Source: Yponomeuta sedellus | Taxonomy: Eukaryota > Arthropoda > Insecta > Lepidoptera > Yponomeutidae | DNA length: 64,000 bases | Direction: 5' to 3' | Assembly: GCA_934045075.1 (NCBI GenBank) | Contig: OW203725.1 | Location: forward strand, 25,769,714-25,833,713 | Shown here: positions 44,526-55,500 of the stretch, one piece after another | Layout of the letters: every line of letters begins with the position of its first letter | Numbering within the stretch: the stretch's first letter is position 1 | The notes under the pieces: model-generated | What the model was told of the DNA's origin: nothing | What the model saw: the letters and a program-made list of their open reading frames with translations, nothing else | The model's database searches: none | Made by a program: the position numbers and the translations under genes

Positions 44526-45170
44526 TAGTAGTTGTACGTTGGTTATATTAATTCTATTATTTATGAAACTTGTAGAAGTTTCGTATCTATGTAATATTTT
44601 ATTATATGTAGGTTTATTTAATTTTAAAGATATTTAAGCCATATCATAGTTTTGCGGTATGCACGTAAATTTTTATTTTTTTACGGAACAATTACTATAT
44701 TGTGATATATTTAAGTTCACCCCGAATGGAGAATTGTTAATTTAGTTTGGGGTTCAGAGTTACCTTTATACCTACAATGTTATTTTTATTTATTCTGATC
44801 AATAAACATCTACTTTTTGTGGACGAAGGCGCTCGCAGACGGGGGCACTTACCGCCAACCGCAGCACGGGTGGCACTCTCCCTGTCAGAGATAAGCCAGC
44901 TCAACTCAGCGCAGCCAAGCTCACGACTCGACGCTCCGCTCAATGCGGAGCCCCTACTGAACCACAACAAATGTCGGGAGTACCTTTGTTCCTAAGACGT
45001 GACGTAAAGAAATGACATAGGTAATAGTACATTACACAACTAGGGTGGTAATATACAAAGAAAGGCCGAGATCGCAGAAGTTTGCGGCCCGAGCTGCAAG
45101 CGAGGGACGTAAATATGCGATCGAGAGCTTTCTTTATTACCTCCCGTGTTGTGTACATCTTTTTATGTCT

Positions 45171-45239
45171 ACACTTGGCCCTAAAGCGGCTTTTTCCGTA
45201 CGCGCAGCGTGCGGAAAAAGCCACTTTATTGCCAGGTGT
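45171..45239. repeat. 69-nt hairpin
   Basis: Arms 45171-45203 and 45207-45239 pair along their full 33 bases around loop GCA, with a few mismatches outside and an almost perfect inner 16 bp (GGCTTTTTCCG.ACGC). No family is recognised. It could be a tiny MITE or a miRNA-like precursor. Confidence 0.75.
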
Positions 45240-45283
45240 GGCATAAATACGAGTATGTAAATATATACATACAGGGATTAACT

Positions 45284-45575
45284 GAGCTATGAGCGGCGCC
45301 GGCGGCGTAGCGCTGCGGAAGCGAATCAGCCCTCCTGTGAGGATGAGGAACAGACGTTCGGGAGGTCATAGTTTCAAAGCCCGGCAAGTACTACCATTGG
45401 CTTTTTTTCTAAGTTACATTCATGTGTGACTTTGAAGTAGCAAAACTAGACGCTCAGTGAAGGAAAACATTGACTCTTGAAATTGCCAATCCACTGTGGG
45501 CACGCCCATAATCTCTGAGAGGAGGACTGTGCCCCTCAGTGGGACATCATCAGGTCAGGATATGATGATGGAATC
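45284..45575 (+). mobile_element. tRNA-derived SINE with LINE-like GATGAT tail
   Basis: The head has GGCGGCGTAGCG and a decayed box B (GTTTCAAAGCCCG, about 45372-45384). The body has GTGAAGGAAAACATTG, TTGAAATTGCCAATCC and GAGGAGGACTGTGCCCC, and the end is a GATGATG run. The body and tail recur without head at 48170-48330 and in part at 3440 and 21455. Confidence 0.6.
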
Positions 45576-46142
45576 CTAGAAAAACAGAGCGAACTCTTCG
45601 AATTTTGGCTGGTATAAAATGCTTATGGATTAAGTACTCCGTATTTAAGTGCAATAATTTAAAAGTATTATAATAATAATTTTAAAAACGCACTAAAAGC
45701 AATTTGGATGTTTTTTTTTATTTTTATGGTGGTGGAGTCGTAATTATGATGGAGACCATATATACCTTACGTAGTAGCAATACGTTTTCCAAAATTTTCC
45801 TAAACGGTCCAAGCGTCTTTGAGTTAGTAATCCGAGAACATACACAAAAAGAAAAAAAAAAATATTTTACTTAATTATATCACAGGTTCAAAAGACAAAG
45901 GATAAACATTGTCAAAACGGACATAATGCTTTCTTGGCCTATTGCGACAGTACAGTGCCTATCACTCAATGGGAAACTTGCATCTTATTTTCATCTAGCT
46001 TTTTGCGCTATAGAAGAACTCAAGAGAAATTGAAAAATAAAACCTCATAATTTTTTTATGTATGTTCAGGTCACCAAATAGGTAACGCGAAAATGAAGTT
46101 ACTCTAATAATAAAAATAATATGACATTACCTATATATTACA

Positions 46143-46351
46143 CTAGATGTGCCCCGCTATATTACGCGGTTTATGAGGGACAATAAATAATTGTGTATCA
46201 GTAATAGATATTTTCCCGCAGTAAAACGGAGCTTATGTGTTAATCCAAGATGTCAGCTAACTCCATACCAAATTTTATTAAAACCGCTCCAGCCATTTAA
46301 ACGTGAAGAAGTAACAAACATACAACTTTCGCCTTTATAATATTAGTGTGA
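46143..46351 (-). mobile_element. Non-autonomous Helitron-like element
   Basis: The minus strand starts TCACACTAATATTATAAAGG and ends CACATCTAG after a CCGCG / GCGGGG hairpin. It is the same family as 38602-38791, with an extra block near the 3' side. Confidence 0.65.
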
Positions 46352-46895
46352 AGTGAGATGATTAAGATTTTTCATTAAGTTCAAAAACTTTTATTAATGA
46401 GGGTGTAGGTGCATAAAAGATTATTTTACGTGATAACTCAAATTGATAAACGCTACATGCATTCTATCGCGTTACGTGCAAGATGTAGTCATAGTAAGAG
46501 CCCGTTTTGTATGGAACTTTTTTATACCACGTGACTGGAATGAGTTTTCATCGGGTTATTATCCTGAAAAGTGTTACACGCAGAGAAATACCACGTTTAT
46601 TTACCTTTTAATATTGGCTCATCGACATCATTACATTAAAATATTTTTCTGTGCATGTTTTCCATTGGAAAATAAAACACGGCGGATAAGGAGTTAGCGA
46701 GTATTTGTCGAGTGGCAACTCCAACCAAGGGTGCTACAAAAGTGGCCCTAAGCAAAAAGTATATTTTTGTTATCAGCTATTCGTAAAAATAACAAACATT
46801 TTATAATAATAAAGTAACTTCAAGACACTATAGCACCACGAAAACACAGAAATTAAACAAATGTTATGTCGTCTAAATCTAAAGAAGATATTACA

Positions 46896-47152
46896 ATATC
46901 GCTCATTTGGCAGAATATTGACGCAAATGTCCTTTTTCCAATTTTACAGGAGAGACCGTTGTTTCATTCAGAAGTGTTAGAACTTTGTCAAAATGCCACA
47001 ACGACAGTGGCGCTGTCACGCGATAAAAAACAAAACTACATTACTGTCATTTTTTCCTCAAGTGTAAACAGTTATTTCGGGTGTTTTGGCATACTTAACT
47101 CAAGTTGGCAAAAAAGTACATTTGCGTCATTATTCTGCCAAATGAGCGATAT
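46896..47152. mobile_element. MITE with 42-bp terminal inverted repeats
   Basis: 46896-46937 and 47111-47152 are complementary at 40 of 42 positions (ATATCGCTCATTTGGCAG and so on). The internal 170 bp has no repeat partner. The TSD is unclear. A 96-codon frame across it is a by-product. Confidence 0.7.
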
Positions 47153-47915
47153 GTAGGTACCTACTTACTAAAGAAGTATATTTTGGAGTCGGTGCGCAAA
47201 ATGTATTGTGCTGGTCATGAAACTCGAACGCCCGAAATTATACTTCTACAATATATTCATTTTATAATGTACTACGGATTTGAAGGTTATATTATTTAAA
47301 TATTTTTCTTTGTTTTAGTGCCATGGGATTTGGAAGTCGAAATTTGAAATTTTTACTTAATCATTTATTAATTACATAAACTGATCATATTTGCATTTTC
47401 ACACACAGTTTGGTATTTAAAACGTTGTGACTAATTGGGAGGTTGTATGTACCTACACAGGATGTTCCTACCTAGTGATATACAACGAGTAATCGTAAAA
47501 CGGATTGTTTAAAAAAATTTAACTAAGATTGAAATAGTAATAAGTAATTTTAATTATTATGTCATCGACCAAAAGTCATATTGTCGATGACCATAGTCAT
47601 CGATTAGTTTTTGTAATAAGCAGTTACGCCGCCGGTTATTACCAGAAACCATTATGGTTATTATCATTTGATTACATTTTATAGTGTAATTTGCAATCGA
47701 GACAAAAATCACATTGAGTTTTAAGGTGAAACTTTGATTTATATAACTAAAGCTTGCGTTTGATAAAATGCAATTTATATTTTGGAAATCTAGGTAACCG
47801 ACTATAAATGGGTATTTTTAGACTGAGCAGGCCATTGGATGGTGTCGTTGAGTTATTTTTGCACAGAAATTATGATTTTATGTAATAAATAAGATTTTAT
47901 TACTTATTTGACATT

Positions 47916-48121
47916 GCAAGCATTGCAAGCTGCAAGTGATGCAAATTACTTCAGTCAGTCGCTGCCTATACGTAATACAGAGAGTATTGTAAAGAGGTTC
48001 GAAAATTCACTGATGCCGTTAGTCGCCCATTAGCTCAGTTGGGAGAGCGCTGGCACGGTTAGACAAAGGTCGCGGGTTCGAGTCCCAGCATAGATGGAAT
48101 TTTTAGCCTCTAAATAGGTTT
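47916..48121 (+). mobile_element. Single-copy SINE family A, simple form
   Basis: A 12-bp TSD, TTATTTGACATT, at 47904-47915 and 48122-48133. It has part of the 5' domain (GTAATACAGAGAGTATTG), a tRNA-like body at about 48023-48093 with box A TTAGCTCAGTTGG and box B GGTTCGAGTCC, and ends at AGCCTCTAAATAGGTTTTT. It lacks the GCACGGGTTAGTGC extension and is not palindromic. Confidence 0.85.
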
Positions 48122-48169
48122 TTATTTGACATTATCAGTTCTATTTTAACAATGATCTTGCAATAACAC

Positions 48170-48330
48170 GCGCTAACGGTGAAGGAAAACATCATGAGGA
48201 AACCTGAGTATCCAAGGTGTTCAAATACCTCAGCGCTTGAAATTGCCAATCCGAGGTCGACACGCGTGATAATCAAGCCCATACTCTCTCTGAGGGAAGG
48301 CTTGTGCCTTGCACTGTGCCAACTTTTTTT
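48170..48330 (+). repeat. Retroelement body and tail, headless
   Basis: GGTGAAGGAAAACATCATGA, TTGAAATTGCCAATCC and GAGGGAAGGCTTGTGCC match the 45284-45575 SINE body. The closing GATGAT run is lost. Confidence 0.6.
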
Positions 48331-48420
48331 TAACTAACTTTTAGTAAAAACAAATCATACAAAAGAAAGCCGATTTTATTGTTAAGGTAATTAAATAATA
48401 ATAAAAATAGTATAGGTCCA

Positions 48421-50752
48421 AATTTAAAAACCTATTTAGAGGCTAAAAATTTCACCCATGCCGGGATTCGAACCCGCAACCTCTGGCTATCCGTACCAGC
48501 GCTCTACCAATTGAGCCAATGGGCGACTCACGGCATCAGTGAAATTTCGAACCTCTTTACAATATTCTCTGTATTACGTACAGGCAGCGACATCTGACTT
48601 AAGCAAATTGCATTACTTACAGCCCCGACTACCTACTTTTGCAGTTAGGTTTAACATCGGAACGATATCACTGTACCCACATGATTACACTATTTTTATT
48701 TTTAATGCACTAACCCGTGCTAAGGAACAAATTTAAAAACCTATTTAGAGGCTAAAAATTTCACCCATGCCGGGATTCGAACCCGCAACCTCTGGCTATC
48801 CGTACCAGCGCTCTACCAATTGAGCCAATGGGCGACTCACGGCATCAGTGAAATTTCGAACCTCTTTACAATATTCTCTGTATTACGTACAGGCAGCGAC
48901 ATCTGACTTAAGCAAATTGCATTACTTACAGCCCCGACTACCTACTTTTGCAGTTAGGTTTAACATCGGAACGATATCACTGTACCCACATGATTACACT
49001 ATTTTTATTTTTAATGCACTAACCCGTGCTAAGGAACAAATTTAAAAACCTATTTAGAGGCTAAAAATTTCACCCATGCCGAGATTCGAACCCGCAACCT
49101 CTGGCTATCCGTACCAGCGCTCTACCAATTGAGCCAATGGGCGACTCACGGCATCAGTGAAATTTCGAACCTCTTTACAATATTCTCTGTATTACGTACA
49201 GGCAGCGACATCTGACTTAAGCAAATTGCATTACTTACAGCCCCGACTACCTACTTTTGCAGTTAGGTTTAACATCGGAACGATATCACTGTACCCACAT
49301 GATTACACTATTTTTATTTTTAATGCACTAACCCGTGCTAAGGAACAAATTTAAAAACCTATTTAGAGGCTAAAAATTTCACCCATGCCGGGATTCGAAC
49401 CCGCAACCTCTGGCTATCCGTACCAGCGCTCTACCAATTGAGCCAATGGGCGACTCACGGCATCAGTGAAATTTCGAACCTCTTTACAATATTCTCTGTA
49501 TTACGTACAGGCAGCGACATCTGACTTAAGCAAATTGCATTACTTACAGCCCCGACTACCTACTTTTGCAGTTAGGTTTAACATCGGAACGATATCACTG
49601 TACCCACATGATTACACTATTTTTATTTTTAATGCACTAACCCGTGCTAAGGAACAAATTTAAAAACCTATTTAGAGGCTAAAAATTTCACCCATGCCGG
49701 GATTCGAACCCGCAACCTCTGGCTATCCGTACCAGCGCTCTACCAATTGAGCCAATGGGCGACTCACGGCATCAGTGAAATTTCGAACCTCTTTACAATA
49801 TTCTCTGTATTACGTACAGGCAGCGACATCTGACTTAAGCAAATTGCATTACTTACAGCCCCGACTACCTACTTTTGCAGTTAGGTTTAACATCGGAACG
49901 ATATCACTGTACCCACATGATTACACTATTTTTATTTTTAATGCACTAACCCGTGCTAAGGAACAAATTTAAAAACCTATTTAGAGGCTAAAAATTTCAC
50001 CCATGCCGGGATTCCGGGATGGATAGCCAGAGGTTGCGGGTTCGAATCCCGGCATGGGTGAAATTTTTAGCCTCTAAATAGGTTTTTAAATTTGTTCCTT
50101 AGCACGGGTTAGTGCATTAAAAATAAAAATAGTGTAATCATGTGGGTACAGTGATATCGTTCCGATGTTAAACCTAACTGCAAAAGTAGGTAGTCGGGGC
50201 TGTAAGTAATGCAATTTGCTTAAGTCAGATGTCGCTGCCTGTACGTAATACAGAGAATATTGTAAAGAGGTTCGAAATTTCACTGATGCCGTGAGTCGCC
50301 CATTGGCTCAATTGGTAGAGCGCTGGTACGGATAGCCAGAGGTTGCGGGTTCGAATCCCGGCATGGGTGAAATTTTTAGCCTCTAAATAGGTTTTTAAAT
50401 TTGTTCCTTAGCACGGGTTAGTGCATTAAAAATAAAAATAGTGTAATCATGTGGGTACAGTGATATCGTTCCGATGTTAAACCTAACTGCAAAAGTAGGT
50501 AGTCGGGGCTGTAAGTAATGCAATTTGCTTAAGTCAGATGTCGCTGCCTGTACGTAATACAGAGAATATTGTAAAGAGGTTCGAAATTTCACTGATGCCG
50601 TGAGTCGCCCATTGGCTCAATTGGTAGAGCGCTGGTACGGATAGCCAGAGGTTGCGGGTTCGAATCCCGGCATGGGTGAAATTTTTAGCCTCTAAATAGG
50701 TTTTTAAATTTGTTCCTTAGCACGGGTTAGTGCATTAAAAATAAAAATAGTG
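48421..50752. mobile_element. 2.3-kb inverted/tandem array of 309-bp SINE family A units
   Basis: Five head-to-tail units in minus orientation (48421-49965, period exactly 309), a partial sixth (49966-about 50013), then a switch of strand and two complete plus-orientation units plus a partial one, ending in the A-rich tail at about 50752. The 13-bp direct repeat TAGTATAGGTCCA lies at 48408-48420 and 50753-50765, as if the whole array were one insertion. Units are almost identical (for example one G-to-A change near 49082), so expansion is recent. Each unit has a 5' domain of about 170 bp, a tRNA-like body and a tail. Confidence 0.9.
50298..50368 (+). repeat. tRNA-like body of one SINE family A unit (type example)
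   Basis: It folds as a cloverleaf: acceptor GCCCATT with CATGGGT (one mismatch, one wobble), D arm GCTC/GAGC, anticodon stem CTGGT/GCCAG with a 7-base loop ACGGATA (GGA in anticodon position, but C instead of the universal T33), and T arm with loop TTCGAAT. Pol III boxes A and B are intact. It is part of a SINE, not a working tRNA gene. Confidence 0.75.
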
Positions 50753-50765
50753 TAGTATAGGTCCA

Positions 50766-51540
50766 CTTCACCACCTGCTTAATTAATGAGCTTTCAATCT
50801 TCAAGGTGAGACTTTCTTTTTTTCAACTCGTGCTTCTCTCGGAGGTGACAGAGTGGCTACCTAGCAAGGCGAGGCTTCTCTCTGGGGGTGAGCTCGTGGC
50901 GCCGCGCCTTGTCCCTTCTTGCCCTCGATTGCAAAAAGTTAGTGAAGGAAGTTTTTCAATTTCAGCGATGAAACTGAGCGGTCATTTTTTATTCTAGGTC
51001 AGAATTCTTGAACTTTCCTTTTCGCTTCTTGTATTTTCTCGCCTCGGAAAGTCCTGTTCGTTTATGGCTCGTCCAATCAGCGCGACGGACTGAATGCGGC
51101 CACATTTTCTCATCGCTTCTGGCGAGGAAAATAAAAACTCAGTTTAAGAGCCAAAGCGGCGGAGCGATGAGTCGTCCCTAGTCCGCGCGGGTTCCGCCGG
51201 CCTTGGCTCCTCGGACACTAACATTTTAGTGCTCTTGTTCATGTTCAAGATTCCACTTCGAACGTTAACTAAAGGTTTGTGTCGGCAAAATTGCGCCTTT
51301 TTCCGCTAATACTTACATTGATTTGTCCGCAAATGGTTTTCGAAATCCCTTTATTCGCCCATTTACCATACAATAGTATACGCTGTACCTACACACAGTG
51401 TATGTTTGCCTTTAATTTGGCGAGACAGACTGAAATAATAAGGTAACATTAAAGTTGGTTAAAAGTTGAACTGCTCGCAAGGAGAAGTTGTAAAAAGCTG
51501 TTGCTGGTAAATGGCGCAGAAGTGAGTCGGCGTCGCAGCG
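50766..51540. other. No gene recognised
   Basis: Unique DNA of medium GC. Frames are short and without domains. Confidence 0.45.
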
Positions 51541-51610
51541 CGGGCAGCGCCCGCCGCGCCCGCCGCGCCCGCCGCTCCCGCCGCGCCCGCCGCGCCCGCC
51601 GCGCCCGCTG
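51541..51610. repeat. GC-rich 9-bp minisatellite
   Basis: About seven copies of the unit CGCGCCCGC, one with CTCCCGC, ending at a PstI-like CTGCAG. It would encode Arg-Arg-Ala repeats in one frame, but no gene context supports that. Confidence 0.75.
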
Positions 51611-54600
51611 CAGCTGCACGAGTTACGTTTTTCCTTTCAGGCTCCTACGGATAATGAGGAAACTTCGTCCGCCCGATAACGAACAGGCCAATGTAACACA
51701 AACTGCTCTGTAAGGCACGTCCTAATTGCTACTGCATTAGTCTCCTGGCTCAATGCCTTTCCTACCCATTCAAGCTTTAAGTGCCTAGGTACCAAGTTTT
51801 CTACGTATCAGTGTGTGTGTAGGCACTGTAGGTAGTTAGTGGGAGACGGTGCACGGCGCGGTGTAAATAGTGTCAATAATGTAGCACCCGCGTCACACGC
51901 CTCAAGGATCGTGCTAGGGCATCCCGCGGGAGCTTTGCCTTGCCTTCTCAGCTAAGTAGTTTATCTACCCTCCGAATATTGCAGCACTCTGGGCTCATAA
52001 TGTGCCGCCGCTTGAACTCAGCGATGAGATTAACGGGCAGACCTCTATTTCTGTAACCTGACTCCGCAGCGAATGCCGATCGCCGATAACGAGCTACTCG
52101 TATTATTTACGGAGCTTGTTTGGAGGCGTCTACAGTAATGTCGGCAGGTCCGCCGGCGCGCGGCGGCGCGGCGCGGTAACGAGGAGTAGGGTCCGTCAGA
52201 ACCGCGCCCGCTGCTGAATGTCAACACGTCACTTCTCTTTCGAATTATATTTTCGGGTTCCCGAGGGGATCGGACCCGTGTCATTGTTTCACTATTGTTG
52301 CTACATCCTGTCAGCCCCTACATAACAACTATCTGTCTGCGAGTCGGCACTCGACGCAAATCCCGGCCGGTGGCTACCTAGGTAGGTACCTACAGTAGGT
52401 ACTATACACACGCAACATGTTTATGCTGACGCGAGCTCAAAATTTCAGTCCACGTGGACTTTCCGTTATTATTCCAGCTCGCTTGCGAATTTCGTTCGGT
52501 CACGGTGGGTCTCGGAGTCTAATATTATTATGTTGACTATTTCGTTATCTTTAGGCACAATTTATGTCAATGATGTTGTGTAACGAACAAAAGGGTCTTC
52601 AGTACACGTTTTTCTCCGTAAACGTGTGCCTACGTAGAGATCGGGCCGACGTCGGGACCCAGCGGCCCCGCGCCCCGCAACCCTCGCTGTTACAGGCGAG
52701 TGTTGTGTAACCGGAGCTCGGATTCGTTTGTTCAATTGTTTATTTTGATCGGTCACGCGGAGGGCCACGCCAGCTCTGTGTCGCGTTACAAAAACATTTA
52801 TTTTTTCGGTAACGTTTAGTTACGGTTACGGGTGAGTATTTGTGCTATTTCGGTTTTCGTCGAAGTCGGACAAAGTTGGAAGCATTTTTTATCCGGATAT
52901 TTGATAGGGGCCTGGCCGCGGCGAGGCAGGCCCCGGCGGTCTTGGCTCCGGCCGCCAAGTCGCGGTATGAGCCCGGCGACCCGGAGCTCCCCGTATTGTA
53001 GGTATACCCAGCCCGCCTCTTTCAGTTTCAGCCTCTGCTGAAAAAGACGGTGTAACTTTCCGCTGGGTGTTTATAAGTTAATCAAGTGATCGGATTACAC
53101 GGAGAAAATAGGGGTCAGATACCGACTGCTGATTGGCCCAACTTTTATGTTTTTGTCCTCGCGCGAAGGTAAAGTGACTCGCATTACCTTGCTCTGACTA
53201 AAGTAGCTACCTGAAACAACGGCAAATAACCTACACGACACTTAACATAAGTACCTACCACATTATGGCAGTCTGAGTAGGTATTCATCGTACTCTCAGA
53301 TAAATACAAACGCAGAGATGGTTCAAAAGATGTCGCTACAAAAGAAATTGCAGAGAATCTTTCAGTAAACAAGAGTAATTCGAGGCGCACGGCTTGTGCC
53401 CGTAGCGGGCCGCACACACGCGCTGTGCCGCGGCCCGTGTGCTCTGGTGTGGGTACAACTGGTGCTAGTGCCAGCTAAAGAGAGGCGGGGGTGACCGCAG
53501 AGCGACAGGGCCGGCCATTCCTCCGTCGCCGCAGAATGTACTATCTTGACTCTGGAATGCCTGTTACCGTGGGAAGTTAGATACGTGTCTTAGTTCAGAT
53601 AATACCAAAACACTGTAAATGTATAATCAAATCATGTAACACGTTGTTTTTATTCTGTATTTTCGGAGTGCGATTTTCGAACATGCAGTTCGGAGTTTAG
53701 TGTATAAGGTCCTTTGTTCGTCTTCGCCGGCATTTTATATCGGAAAGCGGAACAAACAGCATCGGCCGTGTTGACGATGTGCCGACAAACGCCGCCGCCG
53801 CGCCGCGCGCCGGGCCAAGCCTCTGCGATCGTTTCTTTGTTTTACCGGAACTGGGACGGAGCGGAGCTAGCTTTTCATTCTGTTGCTTTGACTGAACATG
53901 ATACCTTTAGTTTCTGAAGCAAACTACATTGCACGTGCAGTGTCCGGCTTATCGCGAGTGGATTAGTCGCCCAAACGCGGAGCGGGCGGGCGCATCCCGG
54001 AAATTTATGTTGCTGGTTTGCGTGAGGGCAATTTATGATACTTACAAGAAGCTGCGAGCAAACACGCCATGACGGTCACTCGCCCGCTGTAGCTCGGCGG
54101 AAAAGGTTGATGGGGGTCTTCAAGCTATAACTTCGTACTTCATAAGAATGCTTCTTGGGATGTATTATTTCCGTAAAATAATATGAAAAGTTAGTTTGCT
54201 GTATGTCCGAGCTGGAACTGCTGCTTAGCATTCGCCTCGGTGGCCGCAACGAGCCGCCGCAGCTGCAGGAGGCCGCAGCCAAGCCTCGCGCTCTGTTTCA
54301 TTATTTAAATGTTGCTTCAGATGTGATAGTGAAGTGTGACGCGATACGCCGCGCCGCGCCGCGCCCGCTGTAGTGCTAATGGTAATTTGCGAAAAGATAT
54401 CAATTTCAATGTACCCTACATTTTGTGTAGACGGGCGCGTCGGGAGCTCTAAAACATCCAGATCGCTTTAGCTCTGAAACTAACACTCCGAGACTAAATA
54501 TAACGTAGAGCAACGGGATGGTTGCGAGGAGGATCTCTCGAGTGAAAACGTGAAGTTAGGTGCGTGTCAGTAACTAATAGATGTGACGTGGTGTAACTCG

Positions 54601-55288
54601 CTGATAGTAATCAGTCATGATTAATTTTGAGTCAGCACGTAATTTAATTAAAAGTTGTCTCGAGCTGCCACGGACGGGGCGGGGCGGGGCGCGGGGCGCG
54701 CGCGGGTTCATCTCGCCGGCTCATTAGGGCACAAAACGTCTAGTTATTCGCAATTTGAGCTCACAGTCGGAATCTCTTTTAATTACCGCCGCGGGCGGCG
54801 GCTCCGCTTAATCCGCACTCGAGGCCGCACTAATTCTCCAAACCCGTCCGCGCCATTCACTCACTCGCCCGTCGTTCCTTCGCCGAGAACGTTTTCGGAA
54901 GCAATTCCGCGCCCAACTCGCGACCCTTTCTCGGGAAATTGTGAAACAAAAGAGAAAAGGCTAGCATTACATTTTTGAAATGAAAACCGGAATCGTTTTA
55001 ACTTGTTGCTTGCTTATTGAACTTAGGTTTAATTCGACCTCGAGCACGCGCTCGCCTTAGCACCGTGTGCCCGATAACTTTTACGAATGAGGCGCGAGAC
55101 CGCGGTGATCTACGATATAGGTCGGTAGATGGTACCTTGTAGATATTAAATATTCACGTAAAGCTATTAAAGTTCTTATATAAAACTATCTTACCCGACG
55201 CTTTACAATAAAGTTTGCGTCATTTCATATATAAACTAGACAAACACCCAAACACAAATCATTCAATTAAAAACATTCAGTTATTTAT
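51611..55288. other. CpG-rich unique DNA, no gene recognised
   Basis: Several GC islands (52140-52230, 52620-52690, 52910-53000, 53395-53530, 53780-53830, 54225-54370, 54660-54720, 54785-54910). A TAGGTA cluster is at 52375-52405. No interspersed repeat was recognised over about 3.7 kb, unlike the central part of the window. No domain-bearing frame. Confidence 0.45.
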
Positions 55289-55500
55289 TTGACTCGTTGG
55301 TTCAGCGGTATCACCTCTGAATACCACACCAGAGGTCGTGCCTTCGATTCTCACTGGGAGCCCCATGTCTACACGTCTACTCATGAGTCAGTTCACACGA
55401 CTCGGTCTCGGTGTACCTACGTCCATGCTCGTAATGTCCTTGTCTGATTTAATCTGATCTTGCTCATGGTATCCTAGTTTGGAACCAGGACCAGTGATTT
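55289..55500 (+). mobile_element. tRNA-derived SINE, family C, diverged
   Basis: The head GACTCGTTGGTTCAGCGGTA and box B-like CCTTCGATTCTC are followed by CTCGGT, a long middle and ATGGTATCCTAGTTTGGAACC. The last block matches the tail of 35762-35976. Confidence 0.55.

Larger units (their letters stand above)
42706..47903. other. Spaces between listed repeats: no gene recognised
   Basis: Apart from the elements listed separately in this span, the DNA is AT-rich and unique, with frames below 100 codons and no domain. 44820-45000 and 45060-45130 are locally richer in CpG. Confidence 0.4.

Noticed and set aside
46866..47156. 96-codon frame as a small protein gene
   Set aside because: It runs across both TIRs of the 46896-47152 MITE.
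50298..50368. Tandem array of functional tRNA genes
   Set aside because: The cloverleaf is good, but position 33 is C, the T stem has a mismatch, units are joined to conserved non-tRNA sequence and they are flanked by TSDs, which fits a SINE.
48539..50592. A 65-codon frame repeated seven times with identical protein
   Set aside because: It is the same frame crossing each 309-bp SINE unit. It spans a 5' domain and an A-rich tail and has no domain, so it repeats only because the DNA repeats.
48421..50752. CRISPR-like array
   Set aside because: There are no short repeats with unique spacers. The whole 309-bp unit repeats, in a eukaryotic genome.
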